The notes: generated from the letters alone by a model not told the origin. Numbered from the stretch's first letter, positions 51,335-60,489 are shown. The stretch: DNA of 64,000 nt from Streptomyces tuirus (GCF_014701095.1 NZ_AP023439.1:4514001-4578000); one strand, 5' to 3'. Translations and numbers: made by a program.

Positions 51335-51646
51335 ATGCGCACGGGCAAAGGCGACATCTCCGGGTGGTTGGGGCGACTGCTGCCGGCCGTGCTGTTGCTG
51401 GGGTGCCTGCTGTCGTGGCCGGTCCTCGCGGGCGGGGTGTGGCCGTCCGCCGTGGTGGCGGCGCTGGGGGCGTACCGTCGTCCGCGCGGTGGTGGATCCG
51501 TGCTGCGGTGGTGCGCCGCGGTCGCCGTGGAGGTGGCGCTGTCGGCGGTGTTTCCGTTCGCGCGGCCGGTGCGGCGCCGGACGCTGCGCAGGGTCGTCAC
51601 GCTCTGTGCGGTCCTGTACGCCTCGGTGACCGAGCGGCTGCGGTGA
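51335..51646 (+). CDS. Small hypothetical membrane protein
   Basis: 103 residues with good codon bias. Two to three hydrophobic segments (LLPAVLLLGCLLSWPVLAGG, AVAVEVALSAVFPFA, VVTLCAVLYA) among Arg-rich loops (RRPRGGG, RPVRRRTLRR). No known family. It is divergent from the preceding membrane protein and precedes the rplM promoter. No obvious ribosome-binding site was seen. Confidence 0.55.
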   Translation: MRTGKGDISGWLGRLLPAVLLLGCLLSWPVLAGGVWPSAVVAALGAYRRPRGGGSVLRWCAAVAVEVALSAVFPFARPVRRRTLRRVVTLCAVLYASVTERLR

Positions 51647-51655
51647 TACCGCGTT

Positions 51656-51684
51656 TTGACCCTTGTGGTGTACCCCGGTATTCT
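51656..51684 (+). promoter_or_regulatory. rplM-rpsI promoter
   Basis: TTGACC and TATTCT at 17-bp spacing, the best-formed promoter of the right half; leader of about 170 nt to the rplM start. Confidence 0.75.
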
Positions 51685-51863
51685 GCTTGTTCGTTGTGTA
51701 TTGGCTTGCTCATTCTCACGGGACGGGCCCTTACACCGGTCCACCGGGCCGATGACCAGCGACCCCACGTACGCGGTATGCGTCGCCGCAGTGCGGTCCA
51801 GGCTGTCGTGATCGTTTCGGTGACCAGTTATGGACCATTCACTCGAAGCGAAGGCTACGAACC

Positions 51864-52307
51864 GTGCGTACGTACAGCCCCAAGCCCGGCGATGTGACGC
51901 GCCAGTGGCACGTCATCGACGCCCAGGACGTTGTCCTGGGTCGTCTCGCCACCACTGCCGCGACGCTCCTCCGGGGCAAGCACAAGCCGATCTACGCCCC
52001 CCACGTCGACGCTGGTGACTTCGTCATCATCATCAACGCGGACAAGGTGCACCTGTCCGGCAACAAGCGGACCCAGAAGATGGCGTACCGCCACTCCGGC
52101 TACCCGGGTGGTCTGCGCTCCGTCCGTTACGACGAGCTCCTCGACAAGAACCCCGAGAAGGCCATCGAGAAGGCCGTCAAGGGCATGCTCCCCAAGAACA
52201 CGCTGGGCCGTCAGATGCTCTCGAAGCTGAAGGTCTACAAGGGTGACCAGCACCCGCACGGCGCGCAGCAGCCGCAGCCGTACGAGATCACCCAGGTCGC
52301 GCAGTAA
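51864..52307 (+). CDS. rplM: 50S ribosomal protein L13
   Basis: 147 residues. MRTYSPKPGDVTRQWHVIDAQ, LGRLATTAATLLRGKHKPIYAP by parts, and LYKGDQHPH-like VYKGDQHPHGAQQPQPYE. L13 is an early 50S assembly protein. GTG start behind CGAAGGCTACGAACC. It forms the usual pair with rpsI, 42 bp downstream. Confidence 0.98.
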   Translation: MRTYSPKPGDVTRQWHVIDAQDVVLGRLATTAATLLRGKHKPIYAPHVDAGDFVIIINADKVHLSGNKRTQKMAYRHSGYPGGLRSVRYDELLDKNPEKAIEKAVKGMLPKNTLGRQMLSKLKVYKGDQHPHGAQQPQPYEITQVAQ

Positions 52308-52349
52308 GTCCGGCCACCCCCTAAGACTGAACAGAATCTGAGGAGAATC

Positions 52350-52862
52350 GTGGCCGAGACCACTGCCGAGCAGCCGCTCGAAGAGCTTGACATCGACAGC
52401 TACACCACCGAGTCCGAGGTCCCCGTCGAGGGTGAGTACACCTCGGAGTCCATGGCCTCCCGCTTCGGTGAGCCCCAGCCGGCCGCCGGCCTGGGCCGTC
52501 GTAAGAACGCCATCGCCCGCGTCCGGATCGTCCCGGGCACCGGCAAGTGGAAGATCAACGGTCGCACCCTCGAGGACTACTTCCCGAACAAGGTGCACCA
52601 GCAGGAAGTCAACGAGCCCTTCAAGGTGCTCGAGCTCGACGACCGCTACGACGTCGTCGCCCGCATCTCCGGTGGCGGTGTCTCCGGCCAGGCCGGTGCG
52701 CTCCGTCTCGGTGTCGCCCGTGCGCTGAACGAGGCGGACGTCGACAACAACCGCGGCCCGCTGAAGAAGGCCGGCTTCCTCAAGCGCGACGACCGTGCGG
52801 TCGAGCGCAAGAAGGCCGGTCTGAAGAAGGCCCGCAAGGCTCCGCAGTACAGCAAGCGCTAA
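52350..52862 (+). CDS. rpsI: 30S ribosomal protein S9
   Basis: 170 residues. About 45 N-terminal acidic residues (ETTAEQPLEELDIDSYTTESE and so on), typical in Streptomyces, precede the S9 core GLGRRKNAIARVRIVPGTGK. C-terminus KKARKAPQYSKR, whose final Arg reaches the P-site tRNA. GTG start behind ATCTGAGGAGAATC. A terminator follows. Confidence 0.98.
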   Translation: MAETTAEQPLEELDIDSYTTESEVPVEGEYTSESMASRFGEPQPAAGLGRRKNAIARVRIVPGTGKWKINGRTLEDYFPNKVHQQEVNEPFKVLELDDRYDVVARISGGGVSGQAGALRLGVARALNEADVDNNRGPLKKAGFLKRDDRAVERKKAGLKKARKAPQYSKR

Positions 52863-52896
52863 ACGCGACGCCCGTCCTGGCGACTGGCTTCGCAAC

Positions 52897-52933
52897 GATC
52901 GCCCCGGCGGCACGGTTGTGCTGCCGGGGCGGT
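52897..52933 (+). terminator. Terminator after rpsI
   Basis: Stem of about 13 bp (GCCCCGGCGGCAC with one G-T pair) and loop GGTT, followed by GGTCTCGTTT. Confidence 0.85.
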
Positions 52934-53029
52934 CTCGTTTACACAACCCCTACAGCCCCCGGACAGTCTCAGGGGGTGCACATCGGGGATGTGAGCCGCA
53001 TTCTCTTCAGCAATTCGGAGGACACCACT

Positions 53030-54388
53030 GTGGGACGACTCTTCGGCACGGACGGCGTGCGCGGTGTCGCCAACGCGGATCTGACGGCGGAGATGGCCCT
53101 GGGCCTCTCCGTGGCCGCGGCACACGTACTGGCCGAGGCGGGCACGTTCGAGGGCCACCGGCCGAAAGCCGTGGTCGGGCGTGACCCCCGTGCGTCCGGG
53201 GAGTTCCTGGAAGCCGCCGTGGTGGCGGGCCTCGCCAGCGCCGGCGTGGACGTCCTGCGGGTCGGCGTGCTGCCGACGCCCGCCGTGGCGTATCTGACCG
53301 GGGAGCTGGGCGCCGACCTCGGTGTGATGCTCTCCGCGAGCCACAACGCCATGCCCGACAACGGCATCAAGTTCTTCGCCCGCGGTGGGCACAAGCTCGC
53401 CGACGAGCTGGAGGACCGGATCGAGTCCGTCTACGAGGAGCACCGCACCGGCGCCCCATGGGACCGGCCGACCGGGTCCGGGGTGGGCCGCGTGCGTGAC
53501 TACGAGGAGGGCTCCGACCGGTACGTCGCGCATCTGCTGGGCGTCCTGCCCAACCGGCTCGACGGGCTGAAGGTCGTCCTCGACGAGGCGCACGGCGCCG
53601 CCGCCCGGGTGTCGCCGGAGGCGTTCCAGCAGGCCGGTGCCGAGGTCGTCACGATCGGGGCCGAGCCGGACGGGCTCAACATCAACGACGGGTGCGGTTC
53701 GACGCACCTGGACAAGATCAAGGCCGCCGTCGTCGAGCACGGTGCCGATCTCGGCATCGCGCACGACGGTGACGCCGACCGGTGCCTCGCCGTCGACCAC
53801 AGCGGCGCGGAGGTGGACGGGGACCAGATCCTCGCCGTGCTCGCGCTGGCGATGCGGGAGCGGTCCGTGCTGCGGTCCGGCACGGTCGTGGCCACGGTGA
53901 TGTCCAACCTCGGGTTCAAGCTCGCCATGGAGCGCGAGGGCATCCGGCTGGTGCAGACCGCCGTCGGTGACCGGTACGTGCTGGAGGAGATGAAGGAGCA
54001 CGGGTTCGCCCTCGGCGGCGAGCAGTCCGGCCACGTCATCATCCTCGACCACGCGACGACCGGGGACGGGACGCTGACCGGGCTGATGCTGGCGGCGCGG
54101 GTGGCGCAGACCGGGCGTACGCTCGCGGATCTGGCCGGGGTCATGGAGCGGCTGCCGCAGGTGCTGATCAATGTGCCGGACGTCGACAGGGCCCGGGTGG
54201 GGACGTCCTCGGAGCTGGCGTCGGCGGTCGCGGATGCGGAGCGGGAGCTCGGGCAGACCGGGCGGGTGCTGCTGCGTCCCTCCGGGACGGAGCCGTTGGT
54301 CCGGGTGATGGTCGAGGCGGCCGATATCGAGCAGGCTCGGTCTGTTGCGGGGCGGTTGGCTGATGTGGTGAAGTCCGCGCTCGGCTAG
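53030..54388 (+). CDS. glmM: Phosphoglucosamine mutase
   Basis: 452 residues, alpha-D-phosphohexomutase family. It converts glucosamine-6-P to glucosamine-1-P, the second step to UDP-GlcNAc. Phosphoserine loop VMLSASHNAMPDNGIK near residue 102, metal loop DGDADRCLAVD near 245, sugar-binding GGEQSGHVI, and phosphate-binding RPSGTEPLVRVM. GTG after CGGAGGACACCACT gives MGRLFGTDGVRGVAN. glmS, the preceding enzyme in the pathway, lies 4 kb downstream. Confidence 0.97.
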   Translation: MGRLFGTDGVRGVANADLTAEMALGLSVAAAHVLAEAGTFEGHRPKAVVGRDPRASGEFLEAAVVAGLASAGVDVLRVGVLPTPAVAYLTGELGADLGVMLSASHNAMPDNGIKFFARGGHKLADELEDRIESVYEEHRTGAPWDRPTGSGVGRVRDYEEGSDRYVAHLLGVLPNRLDGLKVVLDEAHGAAARVSPEAFQQAGAEVVTIGAEPDGLNINDGCGSTHLDKIKAAVVEHGADLGIAHDGDADRCLAVDHSGAEVDGDQILAVLALAMRERSVLRSGTVVATVMSNLGFKLAMEREGIRLVQTAVGDRYVLEEMKEHGFALGGEQSGHVIILDHATTGDGTLTGLMLAARVAQTGRTLADLAGVMERLPQVLINVPDVDRARVGTSSELASAVADAERELGQTGRVLLRPSGTEPLVRVMVEAADIEQARSVAGRLADVVKSALG

Positions 54389-54445
54389 AACCGGGTCGGA
54401 GGTGGGGGGTTCTGTCGTAGGCGGGCCGCGGGTTCGTCGTGGCTT

Positions 54446-54469
54446 GTCGCGCAGTTCCGCGCGCCCCTC
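54446..54469. repeat. Dispersed intergenic repeat, copy 3
   Basis: GTCGCGCAGTTCCGCGCGCCCCT, matching copies 1 and 2 with one C-to-G change, between the convergent glmM and DUF389 genes. Confidence 0.65.
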
Positions 54470-55412
54470 AGGCGTCGGCCTTCTGGCGTTGTCTTGTCCA
54501 GAACCACTTCTGGGCCAGCAGAGTTGCCGTGCCGGCGACGATGATGCCCAGCAGGTTCAGCAGGAGCTGCTGGGTGGAGCCCCAGGTCTGGCTCGTGTCG
54601 CCGTAGCTCAGGGCCACTGCCGCGTTCGCCGCCGCGGGGACCGTGGTGACGGAGATGGCGACGCCCACCAGCGCGCCCGACTTGGCCGAGGTCAGGGAAA
54701 GGGTGCCGGCGATGCCGGCCAGGACCGCCACGACGAAGGAGAACCAGTCGGGGGCGTAGATGAAGCCGGTGTTGGGGCGGTCGGCTTCCAGCTGGGCCTC
54801 GGTGAACAGGCCGACCGCGTCCATGAAGAGGCTGAAGAGGACCGTCGTCGCCATCGCCACCGCGAAGCCCACCAGCAGGGCGATCAGCGAGCGCAGGGCG
54901 AGGCGCGGCCCGCGCTGGACGATCGCGGTGCAGATGCCGGCGAGGGGGCCGAACTCGGGGCCCACCGCCATGGCGCCCACGATCAGGATCGCGTTGTCCA
55001 GGACCACACCGCAGGCCGCGATCATCGTGGCGAGCGTGATGAACGCCAGGTAGGTGACGGAGAGGGTGGACTCCTCGTGCGTCGCGTCGCTCAGGCCCTC
55101 CCACAGGACGGCGTCCGCGCCCTCCCCCGGGGCGTCCGCCTCGGCCTTGTCGGCCCGCTCCGACAGGGACAGGTCGATGGTCTCGACCGCGATGGAACCG
55201 GTGGTGTCGATGCCCAGTTCCCGCAGCCCGGCGAGCAGTTCGTCGCCCGCCTCCCGCGCCACGTCGCACAGCACCACGTCCCCGGCGGGGTCACGGGCGG
55301 CGCCCGGCAGCACGACGAGGTGGGTGGTGCCGACCGTCTTCTCGATCAACCGGACCACCTCTTCGGTCCGGTCGGACGGTGTGATCAGACGCAGATGGAG
55401 CATGGCGCCCAT
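54468..55412 (-). CDS. DUF389 family membrane protein
   Basis: 314 residues. An N-terminal soluble ferredoxin-like domain (about 1-110, HLRLITPSDRTEEVVRLIE) precedes about six membrane helices with the DUF389 pattern DNAILIVGAMAVGPEFGPLAGI and KSGALVGVAISVTTVPAAANAAV (parts). Function unknown; often annotated TIGR00341-like. The ATG at the far end has some GGCGGG upstream; an ATG three codons later (MLHLRLI) is equally likely. Downstream partner of coaA on the same strand, 23 bp apart. Confidence 0.85.
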   Translation of the reverse strand: MGAMLHLRLITPSDRTEEVVRLIEKTVGTTHLVVLPGAARDPAGDVVLCDVAREAGDELLAGLRELGIDTTGSIAVETIDLSLSERADKAEADAPGEGADAVLWEGLSDATHEESTLSVTYLAFITLATMIAACGVVLDNAILIVGAMAVGPEFGPLAGICTAIVQRGPRLALRSLIALLVGFAVAMATTVLFSLFMDAVGLFTEAQLEADRPNTGFIYAPDWFSFVVAVLAGIAGTLSLTSAKSGALVGVAISVTTVPAAANAAVALSYGDTSQTWGSTQQLLLNLLGIIVAGTATLLAQKWFWTRQRQKADA

Positions 55413-55435
55413 CTAACCCGCCTTTCCCACCGGCG

Positions 55436-56425
55436 TCACAGCTTGCGCAGGCTGAGCCGCTGCACCTTGTGGTCCGGGCCCTTGCGCAGGACGAGGGTGG
55501 CGCGGCCGCGGGTCGGGGCGATGTTCTCGACCAGGTTCGGCCGGTTGATCGTGCGCCACATCGTCCGGGCGTAGTCGAGGGCCTCCTCCTCCGAGACCTG
55601 GGTGTACTTGCGGAAGTACGAGGAGGGGTCCTGGAAGGCGGTCGCGCGCAGCTTGCGGAAGCGGTTGAGGTACCAGGTCTCGACGTCCTCGACGCGGGCG
55701 TCGACGTACACGCTGAAGTCGAAGTAGTCGGCGAGACCGACCCGGGTGCGGCCGTCCTTGCCGGGCAGGGCGGGCTGGAGGACGTTCAGGCCCTCGACGA
55801 TCAGGATGTCCGGGCGGCGGACCGTGAGCCGCTTGTCGGGGACGATGTCGTAGATCAGGTGGGAGTAGACGGGCGCGGTGACCTCGTCCTTGCCGGCCTT
55901 GATGTCGGCGACGAAGCGGGTCAGGGCGCGGCGGTCGTAGGACTCCGGGAAACCCTTGCGGGACATCAGGCCGCGGGCCTTGAGCTCCTTGGTGGGGAGC
56001 AGGAAGCCGTCGGTGGTGACCAGCTCCACGCGCGGATGCTCGGGCCAGCGCGAGAGCAGGGCCTGGAGGAGGCGGGCGACCGTCGACTTGCCCACCGCGA
56101 CCGAGCCGGCCACCCCTATGACGAAGGGGGTGCCCGACTGGGAGCCCTGCTCGCCCAGGAACGTGTTCAGCGCGCCTCTGAGGCCGTCCGTGGCGCCGAC
56201 GTAGAGATTGAGCAGGCGGGACAGCGGGAGGTAGATGTCCCGCACCTCGTCGAGGTCGATCACGTCGCCGAGACCGCGCAGCTTCTCGACCTCCTCAGCC
56301 GTGAGCGGCAGCGGCGTCTTGTCACGCAGCGCGCTCCACTCGGCTCGGGTGAGGTCGACGTAGGGAGTCGCCTCCGGGCGGGGCCGGTGGGCGCTCCGGG
56401 GCATCGAGGAGACCGGAGAGATCAC
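55436..56425 (-). CDS. coaA: Pantothenate kinase, type I
   Basis: 329 residues. Phosphorylates pantothenate, the first and controlled step of CoA synthesis. P-loop GVAGSVAVGKST (about 105), DGFLLPT after it, IVEGLNVLQ and the YFDFSVYVDA/SYFRKY segments of type I kinases. GTG start gives MISPVSSMPRSAH; an ATG seven codons later is possible. The DUF389 gene follows on the same strand and may be co-transcribed. Confidence 0.96.
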   Translation of the reverse strand: MISPVSSMPRSAHRPRPEATPYVDLTRAEWSALRDKTPLPLTAEEVEKLRGLGDVIDLDEVRDIYLPLSRLLNLYVGATDGLRGALNTFLGEQGSQSGTPFVIGVAGSVAVGKSTVARLLQALLSRWPEHPRVELVTTDGFLLPTKELKARGLMSRKGFPESYDRRALTRFVADIKAGKDEVTAPVYSHLIYDIVPDKRLTVRRPDILIVEGLNVLQPALPGKDGRTRVGLADYFDFSVYVDARVEDVETWYLNRFRKLRATAFQDPSSYFRKYTQVSEEEALDYARTMWRTINRPNLVENIAPTRGRATLVLRKGPDHKVQRLSLRKL

Positions 56426-56596
56426 AGTCCATTGTTACGGGCGTACGAACAGATGGTGAGGTGGGATCCGTCACGCCTGGTGTTCGACCGGCTTGCTCCT
56501 GATGAGGGCTGGTACAGGGGGGAATGTCAGTGGTGTGCGTCACAGTTGTGGGAGAGGTGGGCCCGGTCCGGGGTCCACGAACGCCTGGGGGTACCC

Positions 56597-57604
56597 ATGA
56601 CGTACGCGATTGAGGCGGAAGGCCTGGTCAAGCGGTTCAAGGAGACCGAGGCGCTGGCCGGCGTCGACCTGGCGGCCCGCAAGGGGACGGTGCTCGGGCT
56701 GCTGGGGCCCAATGGTGCGGGGAAGACGACCGCGGTGCGGATCTTCGCGACACTGCTGCGCCCGGACGGGGGCAGAGCCCGGGTGGCCGGTCACGACGTG
56801 GTCCGGGAGGCCGGGTTCGTCCGCTCCCTGGTCGGGCTGACCGGGCAGTACGCGGCGGTCGACGAGAACCTGACCGGCACGGAGAATCTGCTGCTCATCG
56901 GCCGGCTGCTGGGTCTGCCGAGGCGGGAGGCGAAGGCGCGGGCCGGTGAACTGCTGGAGCGGTTCCAGCTGACCCACGCGGCCGGGCGGGCCGCGAAGAC
57001 CTTCTCGGGCGGCATGCGCAGACGCCTGGACCTCGCGGCCAGTCTGGTCGGCCGGCCCAGCATCCTCTTCCTCGACGAGCCGACCACGGGGCTTGATCCA
57101 CACAGCCGTGGTGAGCTGTGGGACCTGCTGCGCGGCCTGGTCGCAGACGGTGCGACCGCCCTGCTGACCACGCAGTATCTGAACGAGGCCGATGTCCTCG
57201 CCGACGACATCGTGGTGATCGACAAGGGCCGCGTGATCGCCGAGGGCACGCCGGACCAGTTGAAGGCGCAGGTCGGGGGCCAGGTGCTGGAGCTCAGGCC
57301 GCTCGCCGGGCAGGACCTCGCGCGGGCGCACACACTGGTGGCCGGGGCCGCCGGGCCGCACGCCCGGATCGAGGGCGAGATGGTCACCGCCCCGGTGAAG
57401 GACCCCGAGCTGATGCCGGCCGTCGTGCGCGCGCTGGACCGGGAGGGCATCGCGGTCGGGGAGCTGGCCCTGCGCCGCTCCTCGCTCGACGAGGTCTTCC
57501 TGTCCCTGACCGGCCACCGCGCCGAGCCGGGCGCGGCCGAGGAGGACGGCGGCGCGGCCGTCCGGGAGGATCAGGAACTGGAGAAGGCGGTGAGCCGGTC
57601 ATGA
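56597..57604 (+). CDS. ABC transporter ATP-binding protein, DrrA type
   Basis: 335 residues. Walker A GPNGAGKTT (37-45), signature FSGGMRRRLDLA, Walker B ILFLDEPTTGLD, and the C-terminal extension of DrrA-like exporters (LVAGAAGPHARIEGEMVTAPV, then RRSSLDEVFLSLTGH). It energises export through the permease encoded next, whose ATG overlaps its stop. The ATG giving MTYAIEAEGLVKRF was chosen; the longer open frame upstream is antisense to coaA. Substrate unknown, likely a hydrophobic drug or metabolite. Confidence 0.94.
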   Translation: MTYAIEAEGLVKRFKETEALAGVDLAARKGTVLGLLGPNGAGKTTAVRIFATLLRPDGGRARVAGHDVVREAGFVRSLVGLTGQYAAVDENLTGTENLLLIGRLLGLPRREAKARAGELLERFQLTHAAGRAAKTFSGGMRRRLDLAASLVGRPSILFLDEPTTGLDPHSRGELWDLLRGLVADGATALLTTQYLNEADVLADDIVVIDKGRVIAEGTPDQLKAQVGGQVLELRPLAGQDLARAHTLVAGAAGPHARIEGEMVTAPVKDPELMPAVVRALDREGIAVGELALRRSSLDEVFLSLTGHRAEPGAAEEDGGAAVREDQELEKAVSRS

Positions 57605-58416
57605 CCGCAACCGCCACCACCCTCACCGCGCCGGTGACCGCGTCGGGCCGGGTGCCTCCTCTGGCCGGGCTGCGGCAGACCTTCACGATGGCCTGGCGGA
57701 GTCTGGTCGCCGTCAAGCACAACCCGCTCGAACTGGTCGACTACAGCATCACGCCGATCATGTTCGTGTTCCTGTTCACCTATGTGCTGGGCGGGCAGAT
57801 GGCCGGCTCGCCCGAGGCGTATCTGAAGTACGCGCTGCCCGGGATCATCGTGCAGAACACCCTGTTCATGACGATGTACACGGCGATGGCGCTCAACACC
57901 GACCTCACCAAGGGCGTCTTCGACCGGCTGCGCAGTCTGCCCATCGCCCGCTCCGCTCCGCTGATCGGCCGGATCACCGCGGACCTCGCGAAGCACCTGT
58001 GGGCGCTGCTGCTGATGATCGGCCTCGGTCTGGCGCTCGGTTTCCGCATCACCGGCGGCTTCGGCGGCTTCCTGCTCGGCACCCTGCTGGTGGTGGTGTT
58101 CGCCGCGGCCGTCTCCTGGAGCGCGGTGCTGATCGGGATGCTGGCCGGCGACGCCGAGAAGGTCCAGGCGTTCGCGTTCACGATCATCTTCCCGATCACC
58201 TTCACCAGCAGCGCGTTCGTCGTCGTCGACACGATGCCCGGCTGGCTCCAGGCGTGGAGCGACGTCAATCCGGTGACCCATCTGTCGGACGCGTTCCGGG
58301 GGCTGCTGCTGGGCGGGGCGGTGGCGGAGCCGGTGCTGTGGTCGTTGGTGTGGGCGGCGGGCATCGCCCTGGTGTTCTATCCGTTGGCCATGCGGGCCTA
58401 TCGGGCGAAAGTCTGA
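57601..58416 (+). CDS. ABC-2 type permease, DrrB type
   Basis: 271 residues, about six membrane helices. LVAVKHNPLELVDYSITPIMFVFLF is the family's N-terminal block, then YALPGIIVQNTLF, DRLRSLPIARSAPLIGRI and a conserved FPITFTSSAFVVVDTMPGWLQAWSDVNPVTHL segment (parts), typical of ABC2 membrane proteins of the daunorubicin type. It overlaps the ATPase gene by 4 nt. No transcriptional regulator adjoins the pair. Confidence 0.93.
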   Translation: MTATATTLTAPVTASGRVPPLAGLRQTFTMAWRSLVAVKHNPLELVDYSITPIMFVFLFTYVLGGQMAGSPEAYLKYALPGIIVQNTLFMTMYTAMALNTDLTKGVFDRLRSLPIARSAPLIGRITADLAKHLWALLLMIGLGLALGFRITGGFGGFLLGTLLVVVFAAAVSWSAVLIGMLAGDAEKVQAFAFTIIFPITFTSSAFVVVDTMPGWLQAWSDVNPVTHLSDAFRGLLLGGAVAEPVLWSLVWAAGIALVFYPLAMRAYRAKV

Positions 58417-58503
58417 TCCGGGCCTTCGTACCCCGGTGGGAATTTCCGAATTCGGGCACGCGACGGCCTGTTCGGGGCGTGAATCGACCCTAAGCTGCCG
58501 CCC

Positions 58504-60351
58504 ATGTGTGGAATCGTGGGATACGTGGGGCCGCAGTCCGCGCTCGAGGTCGTGATGGCCGGGCTCAAGCGGCTGGAGTACCGGGGGTACGACTCGGCGG
58601 GCGTCGCCGTCCTGGCCGACGGCGGGCTGGCGACGGCGAAGAAGGCCGGGAAGCTGCTCAACCTGGAGAAGGAGCTGGACGGCAGGCCGCTGCCGGCCGG
58701 CACGACGGGCATCGGGCACACCCGGTGGGCCACGCACGGCGGGCCTACGGACACCAACGCCCACCCGCACATCGACAACGCGGGCCGGGTCGCGGTGGTG
58801 CACAACGGCATCATCGAGAACTTCGCCCCGCTGCGTGCCGAACTCGCGGAGCGCGGCCACGACCTGGCCTCCGAGACGGACACCGAGGTCGTCGCGCATC
58901 TGCTCGCCGAGGAGTTCTCCTCCTGCGCGGATCTCGCCGAGGCGATGCGGCTGGTGTGCCGGCGGCTGGAGGGCGCGTTCACGCTGGTCGCGGTGCACGC
59001 CGACGAGCCGGACGTGGTGGTGGGCGCGCGGCGGAACTCACCGCTGGTGGTCGGCGTCGGTCAGGGCGAGGCCTTCCTCGCCTCGGACGTCGCCGCGTTC
59101 ATCGCCCACACCCGTTCGGCGATCGAGCTCGGCCAGGACCAGGTGGTGGAGCTGCGCCGGGACGGCGTGACGGTGACGGGCTTCGACGGCCGCCCGGCCG
59201 ACGTGCGCTCCTACCACGTCGACTGGGACGCCTCGGCCGCCGAGAAGGGCGGCTACGACTACTTCATGCTCAAGGAGATCGCCGAGCAGCCCAAGGCGGT
59301 CGCCGACACGCTCCTGGGCCGGATCGACGGGTCCGGTTCGCTGACGCTGGACGAGGTGCGGATCCCCCCGCGGGTGCTGCGGGAGACCGACAAGGTCGTC
59401 ATCGTCGCCTGCGGTACGGCCTTCCACGCCGGGATGATCGCCAAGTACGCGATCGAGCACTTCACGCGGCTGCCCTGCGAGGTGGAGCTGGCGAGCGAGT
59501 TCCGCTACCGGGATCCGATCCTGGACGCGCAGACGCTGGTCATCGCCATCTCCCAGTCCGGCGAGACCATGGACACGCTGATGGCGCTGCGGCACGCCCG
59601 CGAGCAGGGCTCCAAGGTGCTGGCGATCTGCAACACCAACGGTTCGACGATTCCCCGTGAGTCGGACGCGGTGCTGTACACGCACGCCGGGCCGGAGGTG
59701 GCCGTCGCCTCGACCAAGGCGTTCCTGACGCAGCTCGTGGCGTGCTACCTGGTCGCCCTGTACCTCGGTCAGGTGCGGGGCACGAAGTGGGGCGACGAGA
59801 TCCGGGCGGTGATCCGCGACCTGTCGTCGATCTCCGGTGCGGTGGAACAGGTGCTGGGCACGATGGAGCCGGTGCGGGAGCTGGCGCGCACGCTGGCCTC
59901 GAAGAAGACGGTGCTGTTCCTCGGCCGGCACGTGGGGTATCCGGTGGCGCTCGAAGGGGCGCTGAAGCTCAAGGAACTCGCCTATATGCACGCGGAGGGG
60001 TTCGCGGCCGGGGAGCTGAAGCACGGGCCGATCGCACTGATCGAGGAGGACCTGCCGGTGGTCGTGGTGGTGCCGTCGCCGCGCGGGCGGTCGGTGCTGC
60101 ACGACAAGATCGTGTCCAACATCCAGGAGATCCGGGCGCGGGGTGCGCGCACGATCGTGATCGCCGAGGAGGGTGACGAGGCGGTCGTGCCGTACGCGGA
60201 TCACCTGGTCCGGATCCCCGCCACGCCGACCCTGCTGCAGCCGCTCGTCGCGACGGTGCCGCTCCAGGTGTTCGCCTGCGAGCTCGCGACGGCCCGGGGG
60301 AACGAGGTGGACCAGCCGCGGAACCTGGCCAAGTCGGTCACGGTGGAGTGA
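58504..60351 (+). CDS. glmS: Glutamine-fructose-6-phosphate aminotransferase
   Basis: 615 residues. First step of the hexosamine pathway: fructose-6-P and glutamine to glucosamine-6-P. Catalytic Cys2 (MCGIVGYVGP), GATase motifs HTRWATHGGPTDTNAHPH by parts, two SIS domains (about 290-425 and 460-600) with CGTAFHAG and SQSGETMDTL, and the conserved end RNLAKSVTVE. TAAGCT lies seven bases before the ATG, so it is probably leaderless; no glmS ribozyme or leader is possible here. A terminator follows. Confidence 0.97.
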   Translation: MCGIVGYVGPQSALEVVMAGLKRLEYRGYDSAGVAVLADGGLATAKKAGKLLNLEKELDGRPLPAGTTGIGHTRWATHGGPTDTNAHPHIDNAGRVAVVHNGIIENFAPLRAELAERGHDLASETDTEVVAHLLAEEFSSCADLAEAMRLVCRRLEGAFTLVAVHADEPDVVVGARRNSPLVVGVGQGEAFLASDVAAFIAHTRSAIELGQDQVVELRRDGVTVTGFDGRPADVRSYHVDWDASAAEKGGYDYFMLKEIAEQPKAVADTLLGRIDGSGSLTLDEVRIPPRVLRETDKVVIVACGTAFHAGMIAKYAIEHFTRLPCEVELASEFRYRDPILDAQTLVIAISQSGETMDTLMALRHAREQGSKVLAICNTNGSTIPRESDAVLYTHAGPEVAVASTKAFLTQLVACYLVALYLGQVRGTKWGDEIRAVIRDLSSISGAVEQVLGTMEPVRELARTLASKKTVLFLGRHVGYPVALEGALKLKELAYMHAEGFAAGELKHGPIALIEEDLPVVVVVPSPRGRSVLHDKIVSNIQEIRARGARTIVIAEEGDEAVVPYADHLVRIPATPTLLQPLVATVPLQVFACELATARGNEVDQPRNLAKSVTVE

Positions 60352-60370
60352 GCGGGCAGCCGGAGTGAAC

Positions 60371-60409
60371 GCCGAGGGGCGAAGGGCCGGATGCCCTTCG
60401 CCCCTCGGC
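60371..60409. terminator. Bidirectional terminator after glmS
   Basis: Perfect 17-bp stem (GCCGAGGGGCGAAGGGC and complement) with loop CGGAT, between glmS and the convergent small secreted protein. Confidence 0.9.
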
Positions 60410-60433
60410 TCAGCCGGTCGGGCCGTCAGGTGC

Positions 60434-60489
60434 TCAGACGGGCAGGCAGGTCGCGGGGACCTCAGATGGGCAGGCAGGTCGCGGGGACC
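60434..60489. repeat. 28-bp tandem duplication over a gene's 3' end
   Basis: Two adjacent 28-bp units differing at one base. The right unit encodes the last residues (PATCLPI and stop) of the secreted protein; the left unit is a second copy beyond the stop. Confidence 0.9.

Noticed and set aside
52547..53029. N-terminal extension of glmM through rpsI and its terminator
   Set aside because: The upstream part overlaps rpsI out of frame and crosses a terminator; the conserved start is the GTG before GRLFGTDGVRG.
55469..56596. Long N-terminal extension of the ABC ATPase frame across coaA
   Set aside because: It is antisense to coaA; Walker A and the usual start MTYAIEAEGL lie at 56597.
58417..58503. 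glmS riboswitch/ribozyme
   Set aside because: Only 87 bp precede glmS and the promoter -10 lies next to the start codon, so there is no leader to hold a ribozyme.
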